Under the pieces are notes generated by a model, which saw only the letters and a list, made by a program, of their open reading frames with translations, was not told the origin of the DNA and did not search any database. This document shows, in pieces, positions 23,658 through 35,728 of a stretch of DNA of 64,000 nucleotides. This DNA comes from Hirudinaria manillensis. Its lineage: Eukaryota > Annelida > Clitellata > Hirudinida > Hirudinidae. Position 1 is the stretch's first letter. Each line of letters starts with the position of its first letter. Made by a program: the position numbers and the translations under genes. The stretch covers positions 6,021,001-6,085,000 of the forward strand of contig CM067529.1 in NCBI GenBank assembly GCA_034509925.1, read 5' to 3'.

Positions 23658-26312
23658 TCAGTCCTCGTCGCTATCGGACACGACATTCTTTTTCTTGGGA
23701 TTCCTCGCCTCTTCCTCTTCTTCGCTCTGAAATTTGGAAAATTTATTTAATTCGCAACTTATTGCATATTAATATACGCATATGGAACTCTACAAATTAA
23801 CTATTATTATAACGTTTTGTGATTCTAAACTGACATCTGATTCTGCTGGTCTTTTTGATGACCGCCTCCTTCCATTATCGGAGTCTTCATCTGAGCTGTA
23901 GATGGCTGTTTGAAAGAGCAAAGTGCTTTTAAGTCATGAAAAAAAAGGATGATTCCAAAAAATCTGAGAAATAGTCGTCTGCTCACGTTTGTTGGCCTTA
24001 TATTTCTTTTTTGATGACGACGTCGTGTTTTCATCCTCCTCTTCATCGTAACCAGCTTCCACGTAATGAGTGCTTATTCCTCTTTTGAAGGCTTTTTCTT
24101 TGATTCTTCTCTGCTTGTTTTCTCTTCTCATTACAGCTTTGAGCTTGTCATCCTCTTTCTAAATGGACACAAAATGTTTTTTTTATTTTAAGAATGATCA
24201 CAATACAAATTAGTTTAAATGTTTTAATTATTAAATTCATCTGCACTTCAATACCTTGATTAATTCACTCCTTTGCGATTCCGGATTTTTTCCAACTATT
24301 GGTAAAACTTTCACTTTCTGAGCTTTGCTTGAACGATCAGCCAGGGAAAGAGTCATCTTTCTATGCGTGAACGAGTCAGTTGAATGCGGCCTGAAAATAT
24401 CGATCACTAGTTGAACGCTTTATGCAATGTAGAAAAACACAAAAAATGTGTTAAACAGAAGTAAGTGTTGTTGAACCTGAAGGACAATTTGGATGTGAAA
24501 ACAGCTTGACCCTGAAGACCTAATCCCTGCCTCACAAATAGATGTGTATGGTCAGACTTCATCTCCATTGGATGAACATCAAACACCTCATTTCCAAGAT
24601 GAAGAGACAAACTGAAAAAGAAGTTTTTGTTTAATTGAAGATGAAAACCAAATTAAAAAATTTTTCGAAGCAAACCTTCCGTCACTCCAGCGAACCATCC
24701 TGGCATTGCTTTCTTTTACAAGATTTCCATGTTCGTCATATTTCAAGTTACCATTTGCATCTTTAGCATATCTCCATCTCAGAGTATTTTCTACTTTTAG
24801 TTTCAACCTCGTCCTTCCTTCTTCATCCATCAATTCTTCTTCATCAACTTCATCTTCATATTGCTGCTCATCAAATGTTCTGTAACAGAAAAGTCAGTGA
24901 CAATTTGTGTTATGGCAGGAATAATAAGCAACTTTGCAGCTTACTTTGGGTCAATACTCAGAAAGTTAGGAAGTTTAACAAAATGTAATGATTCTCCCAG
25001 ATTAGTGTTTATTTTTGGGAAAACTGCATCAATTCTGATCTCTTGAATCTCCTCTTCTTCCTCCTCTTCTTCCACCCCATGCTTTCTGCTGCCTTCATCA
25101 TCCTCATCTTCATTCATTGATCCATCTCTCCATCTCTGAGAAGATGATTGATTTTGGTCGCTAAGCTCACAAGCACTTTCATTCTGCAATTAAAAATGAA
25201 TATTGCAGACACAACATCTGAGGTGAAAATGTTGATGCAGTCCAAAGAAATCATTCACTCCACAATACTGACCCTTGTGTCATTGGCTTGTCCAGCATCA
25301 TCGTCTTCGTTAGACGAACTTATATCACTGGCATTTCCAAACAATTCTGCTTCAAGAAATCATAAAATGTTTATAAATTATAACACATTATGAGCATCTT
25401 AAATTGTATATAAGCAAATGAACCAGACCTTCCACGTTACCCTCATCTTCTGAACCACTTTTTTTCATGTGATCGTCATCGCTTTCAATCTTCCCTCTCT
25501 TCTCTTGAGATGCTTCTCCGTCATTTGCCTCATCGTCAGAACCATCGCTTAAATTCTTCTTAAAATCTTCCACTTCGCTATCAGATATATCGTCAACATC
25601 ATTCTCAGCTTTACTGGGATCTTCATCAGCATCATTAACATCAGCACTTGGAGAGGCTATGTTATGTTCATCTTCCTCATCATCACTGTTTTTCACTCTT
25701 TCCTCCTCGCTGATATTTCCATCATTTGCAGACACATTATCAGCATCTCCAGTCAGAATATTTTCATCTTGACATTCCCTGGCATCTCTTGGACTATCAT
25801 AATTTTCAAAATCTAATCCATTACTATCATTGTGTTCTCCATCATCATGAAGAGACCTTTCATCATCACTTTGCTCCCTATTTAAATTTGTTTGAGTTGG
25901 ACTGCAATCACTATCCTCTGATGGCTCACTGACATGACTGGCATGGGAGCTGGCAGGTGATTTCTGCGAAGTGTGATTAATGGGATTGCTTTGGTCGCTA
26001 TCTGATTCATTTTCATCGTTGTTTGCTGGGCTTGGGCAGCCAGAACTCAGCTGATCTGGCGAGTCGTATCCTAAATAAAGGTGATCGAAAGTAAATTATA
26101 GCACGAAAACACGACAACCGTCATATTACCTAATTACCCAGCAAGTGAAAATAAAGCAAAACAGTACAGGCGTTACACATTACCCACCACTTATTGTGCA
26201 TTGACTTAATATGTAAAACTGTACAAATATAAAAATGTCGAGTTGTATAGTGCTAGTGTGTCAAACTTGAGCAGGAAATAAGAACAATGTAAGAACCGTT
26301 ATTACCGGACAT
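23658..26312 (-). CDS. LEO1: RNA polymerase-associated protein LEO1 (Paf1 complex)
   Basis: LEO1 is a subunit of the Paf1 complex, which rides on RNA polymerase II and promotes elongation and co-transcriptional histone modification in the nucleus. Ten minus-strand exons: 26306-26312, 25429-26070, 25273-25346, 24945-25183, 24676-24879, 24477-24611, 24255-24390, 23987-24158, 23835-23905 and 23658-23726, giving 582 residues (human about 666). The N-terminal 300 residues are Asp/Glu/Ser-rich and disordered. The conserved core has [72 protein letters not shown] and [20 protein letters not shown] charged RREN-KQRR helix and an acidic tail (SDSDED) close the protein. The first coding exon is only 7 bases (ATG TCC G), chosen because its phase and donor fit exon 2. 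The start is therefore less certain than the core. Confidence 0.95.
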
Positions 26313-28162
26313 GTTTCAGATTTAAAAATATTTTTTCGACTGAGCGAAAATCAAAGATTAGTTCTATCGCGGATTGTTTGGACTCCTTAAAACCGAAAAC
26401 AAAGACTTTTTGGGGTGATTTATTTGATTCCAACTTTAATACGTTTTTATATTTTCGTATATTACAAATTAACTCAATAATATTATAATTTATATAAATA
26501 TTCAACTTAAATATTTAGAAACCACAGGCGATTTTGAGAAAATCAGCTGAAATTTGCCTAGATCCCATCTTGTCGAAATGCTTCTTTATTCCCAGTCACA
26601 AAGATTAACACGTTTTTGACATCCTAGGCACTGTTATATAATGGATTGAGACATGGATTTGAAAGCACTACATATTCATAAAAGAGTAGCTGCATATTTA
26701 ATAAAAAATGTGCATCAAAACAAACTCTATTTATTAGCCGTTATTGGTAAATATATTGACTTTTGATAAATTTTAATTATTATTGTATTAATATATATGG
26801 CCTCAAAGGAATCACTCCACTATTTTCATATCTAGTTAACTGACATGGTAAAAATACGATTTGACGTTGCCACTATTAACGTTCAGCAGAAGTTCACGGA
26901 ATTAGCGGATCCCTAGACATCTTGATGCCCATAGAACACTTGATTTACGTATTAAGTGAACAAGATCCATATTCGGACCCCAAATATAAGGAGCAAACAT
27001 TTATACATATTAAACCAACTGTGTTTATCTTCTAAGCCAACCTTAACTGATTGTTAAACTGATCGGTTCAGGTTTTTCCAAGAAAAATAAAATGAATCAC
27101 TGCTCTTTGGCAAAAAGCACGTTGTTTTTAAAATGTACAAAACTGGAGTTCAAAATGTTTAATGGATCCACAAATCAGCAAATGACAAATATTTAACACA
27201 AAAAAAAAACAAATGACGAGTGACATTTTTAACCGAGTAAAGGGCTTAAAACCGGCCCTGGGCCACACACTGAAACATAGGACGGTACGAGGAAGTGCAA
27301 TCATTGCCAAAACCGGGGAAAACGCATGTTAATATTTATTATAAAAATTAAGTCGCTCAATATAAAGCTTATCAATGAAGACACTAAAAAGTGAGAGAAG
27401 TTATTAGACGCGCAAACAAGTACAAAAAAAAAATAAAAATTTAATGACGTGACTAATTCAAATGCAGGTATCTGTGAATAGAACCTTTTTATAAGTACAT
27501 GAATTGCATAATCGCAGATACTGCACATGTGCAGTAATTAATATTGTCACTCAATGAATAATAACACTTATTGTGTATTTTGATACTTTGAATAAAACTC
27601 ATCTTAAAATTTATTTTTTGACAGACATTTTCAGGTGTTTGTCGTACATTTCAGCCATGAATTCATGGAAATTATATAACAATTTATTGTTCATTATTAT
27701 GTTCAGAAGCTGACCTAAAGCCGCACACCAAAACAATAAAACCGATATGCCTAGCCGCAACAATAACAAAGAGGGACGCCCACTCGGGAAATCCAGTCGT
27801 GCAAAAGTCGATCTGGGCTGATACAGACGATCAAGGGAGTAAAACAATCAATCGACTGATCGATGAAAGGATCCACCACAGCTACTACTGGACTTTCATG
27901 GCATCGTCATGGTTTTCACCTGCGCATGGCACAAGAAAAAAATTAATTTTGGTCAAATACGAGGGAAAAAATGCAATAAAATTAAATGGATGGATTGGGC
28001 GAATTAGTCGGAAATGACGACGGTAAAAAGAGTTCTGAAAAGGGTTTCAGGTGAAAATTGAATAAACAGTTCGTGTCAGGATGTATCAGGCCGTGCTAGT
28101 AATTCTAAAACATGCTCGAGCAAAAAATTTGAAACTTTGAATAATATTTCATACTATTATAA

Positions 28163-28213
28163 CTGTTGTTGTTGTTGTTGTTGCTGCTGTTGTTGTTATT
28201 ATTGTTGTTGTTG
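28163..28213 (+). repeat. (TTG)n / (TTGTTA) microsatellite
   Basis: Imperfect run of TTG triplets interrupted by CTG and TTA units. Simple sequence; no coding support. Confidence 0.85.
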
Positions 28214-29185
28214 CTTTTAATAATAGATAAACAGTGAAAATTCTTTTAAATTAGTTTTAAATATATTAAAAATAAAGAAAAACAATGTAAGATATTTAAA
28301 TCTCTTTTAATGTATCAAGGACTAGCAATTACTTAGATGTGTACGTGTGCACCACCTTGGAATTCCTTCGTTCGTTTCTCAGAAGATTTGTCATTCAAAG
28401 TAGCTGCAAACAAGTTGTGCGAACAGAAGTTTGGAGATTGAAGTAAAAAAAAAAACTGTTTTAACGGGATTTTACGAATTTCGTTTTCCTGCCTTCCTGA
28501 AACCGCGGAATGACAGGTGCGCTCAGGTTGAATTAACGCGACGAGGGAATTAATATTATTATTATGCCAACAAATTTTCTACTGGTAACAAAATAACAAA
28601 AAAAAATATTAGTGAGTTATTTTCCGGATTGTAATCCGGGACTTTAAAAAAAAATTGGCTCAGAATCGGGTGCGAGTTATATGACTTGAGGCTTATGTAT
28701 GATTTCATGTGATATCCTGAGTAGCCAAATATAAATCTTTTCTTAAGATGAATTATTAAATTTCTTTATGTCTTGTATAAGTCTTAAAGATCTGCAGCAT
28801 AATTTTAGCCATCGGTTAGCACCTAAAAACTGCCTTTGCAAGGGTGGGAAGCATTAGGAACATATGGAACATGTTTGCAATTTGTATTCAAATGATAGCT
28901 TATTTGCATAAATTGTAAATTTACAATTCAATGACATAAACATTTCCATAAACAGGTCACAGCCTGAAGGAAGGCAATGATTAAGTATCTCCTTCATTGT
29001 TATTGCTATTTCATCTTTTTTTTAAAAAGAAACGATTAATTATTTCTAGCACCACGTCGTGGTCGTCATCAATTCTTAAAGTTGTCAACAAAGGCAGATC
29101 GATAAAATCATTAGTCTCTTCAGTAGAGAGAACGTTTGGCGAAGCCTGAGGGAATCGAATAAATTATGCTAAACAAGAGGACACG

Positions 29186-29475
29186 ATGTGGCTGTCGGAC
29201 GCTATAGGTCAGTCGTACGAGGCGAGCGTCCTCCAAAATTCGATTGAATCTCAATCGAACCTTCCTCTCTTTAGGGCGGTTGAACGGATGCCACAAACCG
29301 ATAGAAAAGACCGATCAAAGATTGAAAAGGCAAACTTCTGTACGTGTGTCTGTGCTGAGGAAGCATTGAAATATGGGGCGAGAGAGCAGCTGGTTCATTT
29401 GATGGGAGGTACTCTTCTATGTTTCTCTTTTGGTCGCATCAAGGAGAAGCAACCTGCTGAAAGGATTGACTATAG
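29186..29475 (+). CDS. Possible exon of an unrecognised gene
   Basis: An open frame of about 97 codons begins with ATG at 29186 and runs to a good donor (AGG|GTACGT, exon end about 29475), after which the frame soon stops. Base composition is more balanced than in the flanks, as in real exons of this window. The peptide contains a CTCVC cluster and a charged middle, but I recognise no family. I found no partner exon within 3 kb. A 9-bp perfect hairpin (29239-29247 with 29251-29259) lies inside. It may be a chance ORF; function is unknown. Confidence 0.2.
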
Positions 29476-32400
29476 GGTACGTTTTTTGTGTGTGTAAATA
29501 TTTGTTAAAAACCAATTATCCGCGGTGTGAAAATTTGCATCTATATTTACTACACAATGTATATTATGCAACAAGAATATTGTATTACACATTTTAATTA
29601 TTATGGTTCTCAACGTTTGTTATTTTCATTTATTAAATTATCTTTTATTTAAAATTTTATTTCAATCTTCTTTTATATGTTGTAAAAGTTACAAATGCAA
29701 GTTTTCCACGTTTATGTCGGTGAATGAGTTCTAGAATAGAAATCAAATGAGTGATTTATAGTTTTCTTCCTTAGTGGTTCTGCTATTAAACGTTACGAAC
29801 AAACCGTTAAAAAACACAAATTTAAACATCTGAAAGGCCATTCAGTACCATTAAAGGAATGGACTTAAGGAACGGCTTATTAAGTTGGATCCATTTTCTT
29901 TGCATTTCGTGCGCTTTTCTAACTCTTTCGCTGGAAAGATTAGTGCTCAGTTTCAGATGTAAACTGCTTTTGCCAGAGAGAAAGTGAAGGAAAAGAGATG
30001 GCAAGGTTTATAATGTAAATGTATCGCTCAACAATACACTACTCCCCACCGAAACATGTAATGTGCGGGCTTTTTAAAATGATTGTCGTGTTTTTCGAAG
30101 CACCAGGCATCTTAATCGCAGCAAAATATTTAGCATTTGTCATCATATTTTCCTAAAATGTACGTCGACCACGTTATTAAGTCCTTCCATAGTGATTTAT
30201 AATGATTTCTCAATTCAAATCCATCACATTTAAATACAGAAGAACGGCAGGAGATGTATGCTAATCACGCCTTCCAATCTAGCAGTGATGTTAAGTCAAC
30301 TAGACACTTTGACGCCCGATAAATGAATAACTATAATCGGTTATTGTCATTAATTACAATTGATTATTATAATGATTGACAATCACCAACTTCGTAGTAA
30401 AAACTCTGAGTAAACATAAAAGGTCTTTCTTCTCGTTCACGACACCATCTGTTGCATCTGATTACAAATGTTAATTGTCCGATTCGCGGATCTTGAACCT
30501 TATTATTGACTTGTTGTTGTGATTGCTCTCTTGTTTTGAAATGTTCGTTTGCACTCAAATTGGACAACAATTTCATTGGGTGAAGCATAAATCGAAGCGA
30601 TATATTCTTTTATTGTACGCGATAATGTACTCTCTGTGCACGTACGGAGCTGTTAAAAGGGTTTTGTTTATCTTTCTCAATTTAGCTAATATTTAAGGAG
30701 ATTGCCTTACAGTTTGCATTCCCCGCCCATGTTATCGTAATTCGTTCGATAATGAACTTATTAGGGAGACGATTTGGACGGTAGGTTTTGTTGTCACGTT
30801 TTGAGTTCAGGAGGGTCTGATAGTCTGGTAGTTGCTAAGACAACGTAAGCAGCATCAACAATTGAGAGAACAATGTTCTTTAATGACAAACAAAATAATG
30901 GCATGAGTTAATAACAGCACGTTAATAGTGACTCGACATAAAGACACCCAACCGGCTCCATTGGCGCAAAAATGGTTATTCAAGTAATAGTCCTGATGTG
31001 TCCGATAGACTTAGATGTTTCGTATTTTACGATTTCTAACTTTTTCTTTCTTTATTTTTGTTCTAGATTAAAATTAAATTAAAATACAACGTAATTGTTT
31101 ACCTTTTTTTTCGAATATTTAAATTAACCAAATGGGTCAACGTTTAGTACTAAGCCAACTAAGAAAACTGACTGCATTTTTGGAAATATTTAAGTCCATT
31201 TAATTTTAAGTTTTAATTTAATTAAGTTAATTTTAAGTCAATTAAATAGAATTTTTTCACCATTTTTGAATATTATCGCCCAACAAAACGATTATACACG
31301 CATGGGAAAAAAACTCTGTTAAGACACATGAAAGCTACAAACTTCACAAACAACACCTTCACTCTTAAAAAATGAAGTCATAATTTTACTGTTTGAACAA
31401 TCTTTTTTCAATTGTTACCAAATTCTGCTTTTCAAAACCTCATTTGTAATGCATTTAATCAGATTTAAAGTAGAAATGACCGGGTTTAAGTCGAGGTATT
31501 TGCCCTCATAAAACTAAATGGACATAATGGATCTTTTTTGTAATTACATTTTCTCAGTACTGAGGCTCATTATCATGTGAATGCAATAAAAGTGAAGCTT
31601 GTTACTATTGTGAAGTGATATCCCCCTATAAACCCAGACCTCGAAAATTGCTCTATATGAGGGTTTAACACACAAATTTATCGGCTCTTCTGGGGTTAAA
31701 TACAGTCAACTTTTTACATGTAAACATTCTGTAACGAAGTAAGATCAGAAATGCTTTTATTTTGTCGCTTGTCTGCCACAAAATATTAAAAAGTAAATGT
31801 GACTTAAACGTAGAATAATAAAATAGGTAAAGTTAAAATCTGTCTGTCACGCAACTCATTGTTCATTTGTTTTTATAGCATCTACAGTTGCAGACTTGCG
31901 AAAAAAATCGCAGGTCTTTGCTTTACTTTGATGGATGAGTGATAAATAGTTTGAAGACGTTATTGAGGAAAACAACTTTCATTAGAACAAAAATGGTCCA
32001 AACAATTAGTGCTTCTTTTTGTGGCTTAGTAATTAGTTTTATTCAGAATTAGTAATAATTAACATTTATAACCATTACTCATAGTTTATGTTAAGCGGTT
32101 TTCATGAGTTGATCTGCTAATAACGTCTAGCACAAAGCGGAGTCCATAAATTCCAAAGTGATTTGTTGAATCAGGAAGTAATTTTCTATGTCCCTGTAAA
32201 ATAAAGATCGGCAAAGTCCGGCTTTTAGTGCCGCTAATGACTAGAATTCGCTAGGCCTAATGTTCCCAAGTTGTTTGTTATTGCAACCGACCTACTTGCC
32301 TGCTCGACAAAGGTCGACAAACTCTGAACCGGACGGTATTCCATCTCATCCAGACTAGCTGCAGCTAATTTCAATTTGACGTTCAATGTTTGTTTCGCCT

Positions 32401-33802
32401 TTGCTGTCTAACTTATACTTTTTTTCTGGTACCCATAATGTATGGCAGTAGATGATAAGTTTCAACTGCTCTGAAACCTGGTGGTATGTACGGCTCTAAC
32501 TCGCATTGAGAGTTAACTCGAGATCATTCGCTCAGAAAGTGAAACAATTCCTACTATGTCCTTTTCGTGCGGATAGGCGGTAAATGCCTGTCTGTACCTG
32601 AGTGCTTCCCTAGAATTTTGAACACTTTATTTGAAAATCTGACACCCTTCTGTCATCCGTCTATCTGTGGACCAATTCGCACTTTGAAATTGCGCAATAA
32701 CTACCTATTGCGGTGCTTAATCCGGTCATAGGAACATCGCGATCAGACTTGTTTTGTGTTTATTCACTCTTTCAAGCTGAGTCATCACGTTATTACCAGC
32801 GTTTGTTGAATTTGTCACGCGATGACAAAATGTAGGAAGTCTTCAACGACTTCCATTTGCCTTTCAGCTGGTCAAGTAACTTTAACTACTGTAATATAAG
32901 GCGCAACAATTACTAAAAGCAATTAATTTGGCGAACTAATTTGGGCTGGTGGCAAAAGGAGCTGTGGTCTGTTTCAAACAAGTTGATAACAAATTGATAA
33001 ACAAGTTAAAGATTTACGAAGAAGTCGTTGAAAACCAAAGTGACATTCAACAGATAATAATAATAATGATGATGATAAAAATGATAATGGCATCAAGAAA
33101 ACGATAATAAAAGATAATATTTAAAAATTGTTTCAAAATTTCTTCGTGAAGATGTTGAAATCTCTCAATTTGGCACTTATGGAATGAAACTGGAGGCAAA
33201 TACTGACATGAATCGTCTGCTCAGCTGAACTGTGGTTGAGTGACTGAAATTGAAGATCCAAATCCATTGTTAAAACATCATTAAATTTCCCACATATTTA
33301 TGCCGTAATACATGATTACGTGTCATTATTTGTTTTATTTTTTTTATTTTATGAGTTTATTAAAGTGTCAAAGCAACTGAAAGAACATCACATAACATCA
33401 AATGTGCTAACCAATCCCACTATTTAAGCTGGTATCGAATGTTATTTCAAAGAAGGGATAGTCTCATTAGGAGGTGATTGCTATAGCCAACTTTGAATTG
33501 TTTTCTCTTTTGTGGCATTTTCATCATAAATTTAAAATTATTCCTATTTCATATTTAATTTATAACATTCCAAATATTTTTGTGGTCTGCATAGAAAATT
33601 GTTATTATGTATTATTCATTCATTTGTTTATATTATGTTTAAAACATTAAATTATGTATTATCATTGTCACAATAGCTTTTCCGATTGTTGAATTTAGAA
33701 ATTTAGGAATGCCTGTAAATAACTAAGTTCAATGAAACATAACTTTTGCAGAAAGTCTTGCAATGAAAGGGCGTTCTTACCATTCAGGGGTAAAATAACA
33801 AG

Positions 33803-35002
33803 ATGCGTATGCCAGGATTGTTTACAAAATCTAAAATTCAGCATGCGAGACCTTGGAAGACTTGTATCCTCGCCGTTTGCCTTGGCTTCCTCATTTACTT
33901 AGTCTACACCACCTACTCTTCATGGACAGAGCCTCCAACGTATTCCAGTGGCAGTTCCATCAAAACTCTATTTAGGTTAAGTACATTGACATTCGAAAAT
34001 CAATACTTTTGTGAGCCATCGACATCGCAACTGCGAGGAGCAAAGGCGAATGTTCTTACCATCGTCGGTATACGTCAGACGTTTCTGGAATTTTTATTGC
34101 TATATTAAGATATGGAATTGCCTGATTTGCTAATTTTCTACTTTTGCAATTCGACTTGCATTTACCTGCATTGAAAATACATAAACGAATGATTGAGTTT
34201 TTTTTTTAAACTTTTCAGGTCAATTTTCAGCTCGAAGGAGCATAATATTTTCATGGATACCTTCAAAGCATTCGATATGGCCTTGAAGATGGCCAACGTG
34301 ACCTACTTTGTAATTGGTGGAACGCTCCTTGGTGCTTACAGACATCACAACATCATCCCTTGGGATGATGATGCCGACGTCGTCATACCTTGGTCTCAAA
34401 GCAGGAAAGTGTTCAATGCTCTCGACAAATACGATCCGAGCAAATTCGCTGTTTATGCAGGTCTCGGTATGTCACTCTACTCTCTCTTCCGAAGCTCCGG
34501 CGATGTTGGCATCAATTTCAGATATGCTTCGAAGAGCTACCAATGGAAATTTTTTTCCTTATCCGGGTCAAAGGTGCTTTTATGGCCATATCGGTATCCG
34601 TACATCGACATATTTTTCTACGAAGAAAACTCGACGCATTTGATAACGACGTCATCGTCATTTCCCGAAGCCTATAAGAAAACATTCGTCTTTCCGCTCG
34701 TAAATCGGCCATTCCACGATTTCCAAGTGCCGACTCCGTGCAAGATCGAATCGTTTTTGAGGGAACTTAACATCAACGCATCGATTTGCACATCCCGGTC
34801 GTTCAACCATAAAATCGACATTCCTCTAATATCTTCTGCTGAGAACATTCCTTGTGCTCTGTTGGCCAATCGGATTCCCTTCGTTAATAGAACTAGGGTT
34901 ACTAAAAAAACGCGCGGCTCCAGAGAGTTTAATGTCACGAAAGAAACTCTGTCCTTAAACGGGAAAGTCTTAAAAGAATATTTTGCACCGCCATTTTGTT
35001 AG
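33803..35002 (+). CDS. LicD-family type II membrane protein (phosphotransferase fold)
   Basis: Two exons, 33803-33975 and 34219-35002, give 318 residues. A short cytoplasmic N terminus is followed by one membrane anchor (about 20-38) and a luminal LicD-type nucleotidyltransferase domain. The signature VIGGTLLGAYRHHNIIPWDD and the acidic cluster DDDAD (about 107-111) are the expected metal- and nucleotide-binding elements of the LicD/FKTN/FKRP group. Several N-X-S/T sites (NVT, NST, NAS, NRT, NVT) suit a secretory-pathway location. Bacterial LicD adds phosphocholine to glycans, and the human relatives fukutin and FKRP add ribitol-phosphate; the substrate here is unknown. The protein is shorter than FKTN and FKRP and has no zinc-finger loop that I can see, so it is probably one of the many animal LicD proteins without a human counterpart. 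The donor AG|GTTAAG was chosen because it is the one that keeps phase with exon 2. Confidence 0.85.
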
Positions 35003-35728
35003 GCATTTTGTGAATTGCAAACCACGTGTTTCGTTTTTTTTTTACATATTTTATACACGGTGATACACTCATAAGAATCGACTTTGTACTAGTTTTTGGC
35101 TCTAATTTCATTAATGCGTTCATAAAATACAAATCAAGATTTTTCAATACGATGAGTTCTGCATTCCTTCTCAGAGGAAGTGGCATCCCACTGATGCCAA
35201 AATTGCCGCTGAAAATGATTTACGTCGCATATGCTACATACAGTAACGTAAGTCCACATAGATTTTTATCCATATCCATTTATTTCCATGGGCGGCTCTG
35301 GCTTTCATCGAGGTATTTTCCAAAGCTCGTGAAGCATTCCACAAAGTTCAGGATCATTTAAAAAATAGTAATTTATTAATCCCTTTGTGAAATGCTTAAA
35401 ATTGAGAAATTCAATTATTTAGAGGCCTTTATGCATTTTTACATTAAATTTCTTTCCAGAACAATAAAAATTATATATATTTATATGTTAATTGTTAATA
35501 ATATTAATTGTTACTCATGACGTTGTAAATAATATCATTAAAATTGGAAGACTGAATGGTAATTTTAGAGAAAACTGTCGAAATTGCATGAGGAACAAAC
35601 CTTAGTCAAAAAAATTAAGTTCCACACCAATTTGTCGAAGCCAACAAATCCTTAATATTTTAATAACTTGTTGATAAAGGAATGGAGATAAATGCTTAGA
35701 TCACCGAACAAAATGCAATAAAATTGAA
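35003..35728. other. 3' spacer between LicD gene and nuclear receptor
   Basis: Convergent 3' flanks. An AATAAA-like signal lies near 35462 for the LicD gene. The ORFs at 35026-35361 (+) and 34935-35186 (-) overlap one another and show no domain, so I do not count them as genes. Confidence 0.5.

Larger units (their letters stand above)
26313..33802. other. 7.5 kb stretch without a supported gene
   Basis: The longest gene-poor part of the window. It holds the LEO1 promoter at its left end, a (TTG)n microsatellite at about 28163-28213, a mixed AAT/GAT repeat at about 33053-33090, and local rises in GC at about 29180-29480 and 32180-32350. Several ORFs of 60-103 codons occur, but none shows a recognisable domain. 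It may hold regulatory DNA for LicD, an unrecognised fast-evolving gene, or non-coding transcripts. Confidence 0.5.

Noticed and set aside
27245-27265. hAT-like end (AAACCGGCCCTG)
   Set aside because: Looks like one terminal end, but I found no matching left end or target duplication nearby.
27611-27847. Minus-strand ORF with a hydrophobic middle
   Set aside because: Could be a small membrane protein, but there is no family match, no neighbour exon and composition is like the flanks.
34314-34677. Other-frame and reverse-strand ORFs inside the LicD exon
   Set aside because: They are shadows of the LicD reading frame, which alone carries the conserved motifs.
35026-35361. 111-codon ORF after the LicD gene
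   Set aside because: Overlaps an equally long ORF on the other strand, has no domain and lies in the likely 3' UTR.
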